A stretch of 20,774 bases of DNA from Jimgerdemannia flammicorona (lineage: Eukaryota > Mucoromycota > Endogonomycetes > Endogonales > Endogonaceae): contig RBNI01001809.1 of NCBI GenBank assembly GCA_003990745.1, positions 1-20,774 on the forward strand. The letters are read 5' to 3'. Of this stretch, positions 19,330-20,774 are shown in pieces. The notes below the pieces were generated by a model that was not told the DNA's origin, did not search any database, and worked only from the letters and a program-made list of their open reading frames with translations. A program made the translations under genes and the position numbers. The first letter of the stretch is position 1. Each line of letters starts with the position of its first letter.

Positions 19330-20072
19330 AATGCTCACTCATTTATCTTCAATTTACCACTCATTCTATCACTTTCTGCCCACCCTCCATCTTCTATGTT
19401 CTTCACTGCTGCTATTTTCAGCACATTATTTTCCTTTCATATATATAGCTGAGATGGGCTGGCCTTTATAGCCCTTTCCTTTTATAGACTTCCCGAATAT
19501 GACATATACATATATTCACATATATATCTTGGTCGGATGGGCCGGTAGCATAGAGACATTGAATGCTACTTCAAAAAACTCCCATTTTTCATGTCCTTTG
19601 CTTACATATCCAGCATCTCTCCATGCCTGCCAACAAAGATGACATCCAAACAAAAGAGGAAAATTCCACATTGATAGACCCGAGCTATGAGTGATCTCGT
19701 TTGAGATCCCAGGTCATTGAAAATAGGAATGTCTCGGGCGCCAATATGTAAGGCGTTCCACACCAGATTGTGGTTAGGCGTAGGGCGGAATTCTATGTGT
19801 CGTTTCATGTAATGCGCTCGTCCCTTCCGGCCCTAGCATAGTCGTGCACTATCGGCTTGCCGCTCGCGCTCTACACCCACGATTGACACCTACGCTCTTC
19901 GCGCACTCCTGTACTCTCGTAATTGATTTCATTACTACCCTCCCTCCCTACTATCATACATACAACCAATCAGGCCGGATTTCCATCGTGTATTTTTCAC
20001 CCAAATATACTTGTATGAATTTGGAATCCTCTGGCATGCTTCGAAATTTCATGTTCGGGGGCGTAGTGTAGT
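19330..20072. other. Transition from AT-rich relics to CpG-normal DNA
   Basis: CpG sites return at about 19494 and are common from 19680 on, marking the border of the mutated block. Short reading frames occur on both strands (for example 19808-19602 minus, 68 codons, and 19844-20071 plus, 75 codons), but none resembles a known protein and I see no splice-supported gene. Two GATGGG(C/T)(C/T)GG words (19453 and 19537) may be a chance repeat. Confidence 0.4.
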
Positions 20073-20384
20073 TTACATTTCGGCAAAACATTGATCTCCC
20101 AAAGGACGGCAATAGCCGTGGTAGTAAACATTACTAGATTTATCATACAGACGACGAGCAACGGGAATTTCCCGGAGGACCTTCAAAGAAAAATACACAA
20201 GCAGTAGCATAGGCATATAATTACACCAAAGTGTCCTTCGCGTGAAAAATGTATGTGAGATGAGTAATGCTAAATCGGGTTTGCTGATGTAAGCTGGGTC
20301 GATGGGTTTGATGAATATGGAAGCATGCGCTTCCCAGGTCCGCCATTCGCGTAAAGCGAAGGGGCCACTTTTATTGTTCCTCAC
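20073..20384 (-). CDS. Open reading frame of 103 codons, doubtful
   Basis: This is the longest uninterrupted frame in the CpG-normal flank. The protein starts MRNNKSGPFALREW and has one moderately hydrophobic stretch (about residues 56-70, MPMLLLVYFSLKVLR). I recognise no family. There is no supporting promoter, intron or homology evidence, and a frame of this size is easily reached by chance. It is listed only because it is the best candidate in the right flank. Confidence 0.15.
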   Translation of the reverse strand: MRNNKSGPFALREWRTWEAHASIFIKPIDPAYISKPDLALLISHTFFTRRTLWCNYMPMLLLVYFSLKVLREIPVARRLYDKSSNVYYHGYCRPLGDQCFAEM

Positions 20385-20574
20385 CCAAGAGGGAAGGGCG
20401 GGATGGGTTGCGTAAACTGATTGCAGGAACTAACTAAGTATACAGGTGTAGTCTACGAGCTTGATTGTTAAGATGCGACGCGAACTCAGTCGCTGGGGGA
20501 GACATTACATATAATGCATGCTGAAAAGTTGCTAAACTAATTGCCGCTTAGAGCTGGCATCTAGCCAGGGAAGC
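20385..20574. other. Flank without visible gene
   Basis: This is CpG-normal sequence between the doubtful reading frame and the 44-bp repeat. I see no coding, RNA or repeat feature. Confidence 0.4.
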
Positions 20575-20680
20575 TAAGATTGCATAAAAGACGGCACGGC
20601 AGGGAACTGACACTAGGGTAAGATTGCATAAGAAACCGCACGGCACGGAACTGACACTAGGCTAGAAAGATTGCATGATG
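20575..20680 (+). repeat. 44-bp tandem repeat, about 2.4 units
   Basis: Units start at 20575 and 20619 (TAAGATTGCATAARA, then GCACGGCA and GGAACTGACACTAGG). A third, partial unit (AAAGATTGCATGATGG) starts near 20665. The full units differ at only a few positions and keep their CpG sites, so they are recent or protected from RIP. Confidence 0.85.
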
Positions 20681-20774
20681 GTAGTTTTTCCGCGGCTCCG
20701 GCCACTTTGCTGAAGTTTGAACTACGTTCATAACTCTAACAAAATTATTTTTCATATACGAAATAATTCATGGT

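Overview
The window looks like fungal DNA, most likely a filamentous ascomycete with repeat-induced point mutation (RIP). About 19 kb is a graveyard of nested retrotransposons. It is rich in TpA, poor in CpG and full of in-frame TAG, TAA and TGA, as expected when CAG, CAA and CGA decay by C-to-T change. The two ends (about 1-540 and 19500-20774) keep normal CpG. No intact cellular gene is recognisable, and the species cannot be named from this sequence.

Layout. 1-540: CpG-normal DNA with an LTR-like TATA box and polyadenylation signal. 541-3063: 3' part of Ty3/gypsy element A, with the end of the integrase, a spacer with a TATA box, an unrecognised third reading frame (ORF3, 273 codons) and an LTR with 35-bp tandem repeats. 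About 3115-3770: Ty1/copia integrase fragment. About 3780-8490 and 14393-18607: Ty3/gypsy element B, with protease-like region, dUTPase, reverse transcriptase, RNase H, integrase, ORF3 and LTR. Two insertions interrupt it. The first (8491-14381, minus strand) is a nearly full-length Tad1/L1-like LINE with a diverged 11-13 bp target-site duplication. In it, ORF1 and ORF2 overlap as ATGA. The second (about 15137-17405) lies inside ORF3. It is a 5'-truncated copy of the same LINE family ending in A38, joined tail to tail to an unidentified minus-strand retroposon ending in T41. 18608-19500 is unassigned AT-rich DNA. 19500-20774 is CpG-normal flank with a 44-bp tandem repeat.

The two most notable points are in the gypsy lineage. 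Element B carries a dUTPase domain between its protease-like region and its reverse transcriptase, with all five motifs still traceable. Elements A and B also share an ORF3 between integrase and 3' LTR that matches no family I recognise. In both copies it is preceded by a TATAAAAG box and followed closely by the LTR.

The order of events can be read from the nesting. The gypsy elements came first and are the most heavily mutated. The LINE copies and the retroposon landed later; the full LINE keeps higher GC, with long reading frames broken only by scattered stops. All coding features are therefore given as pseudogenes or relics.
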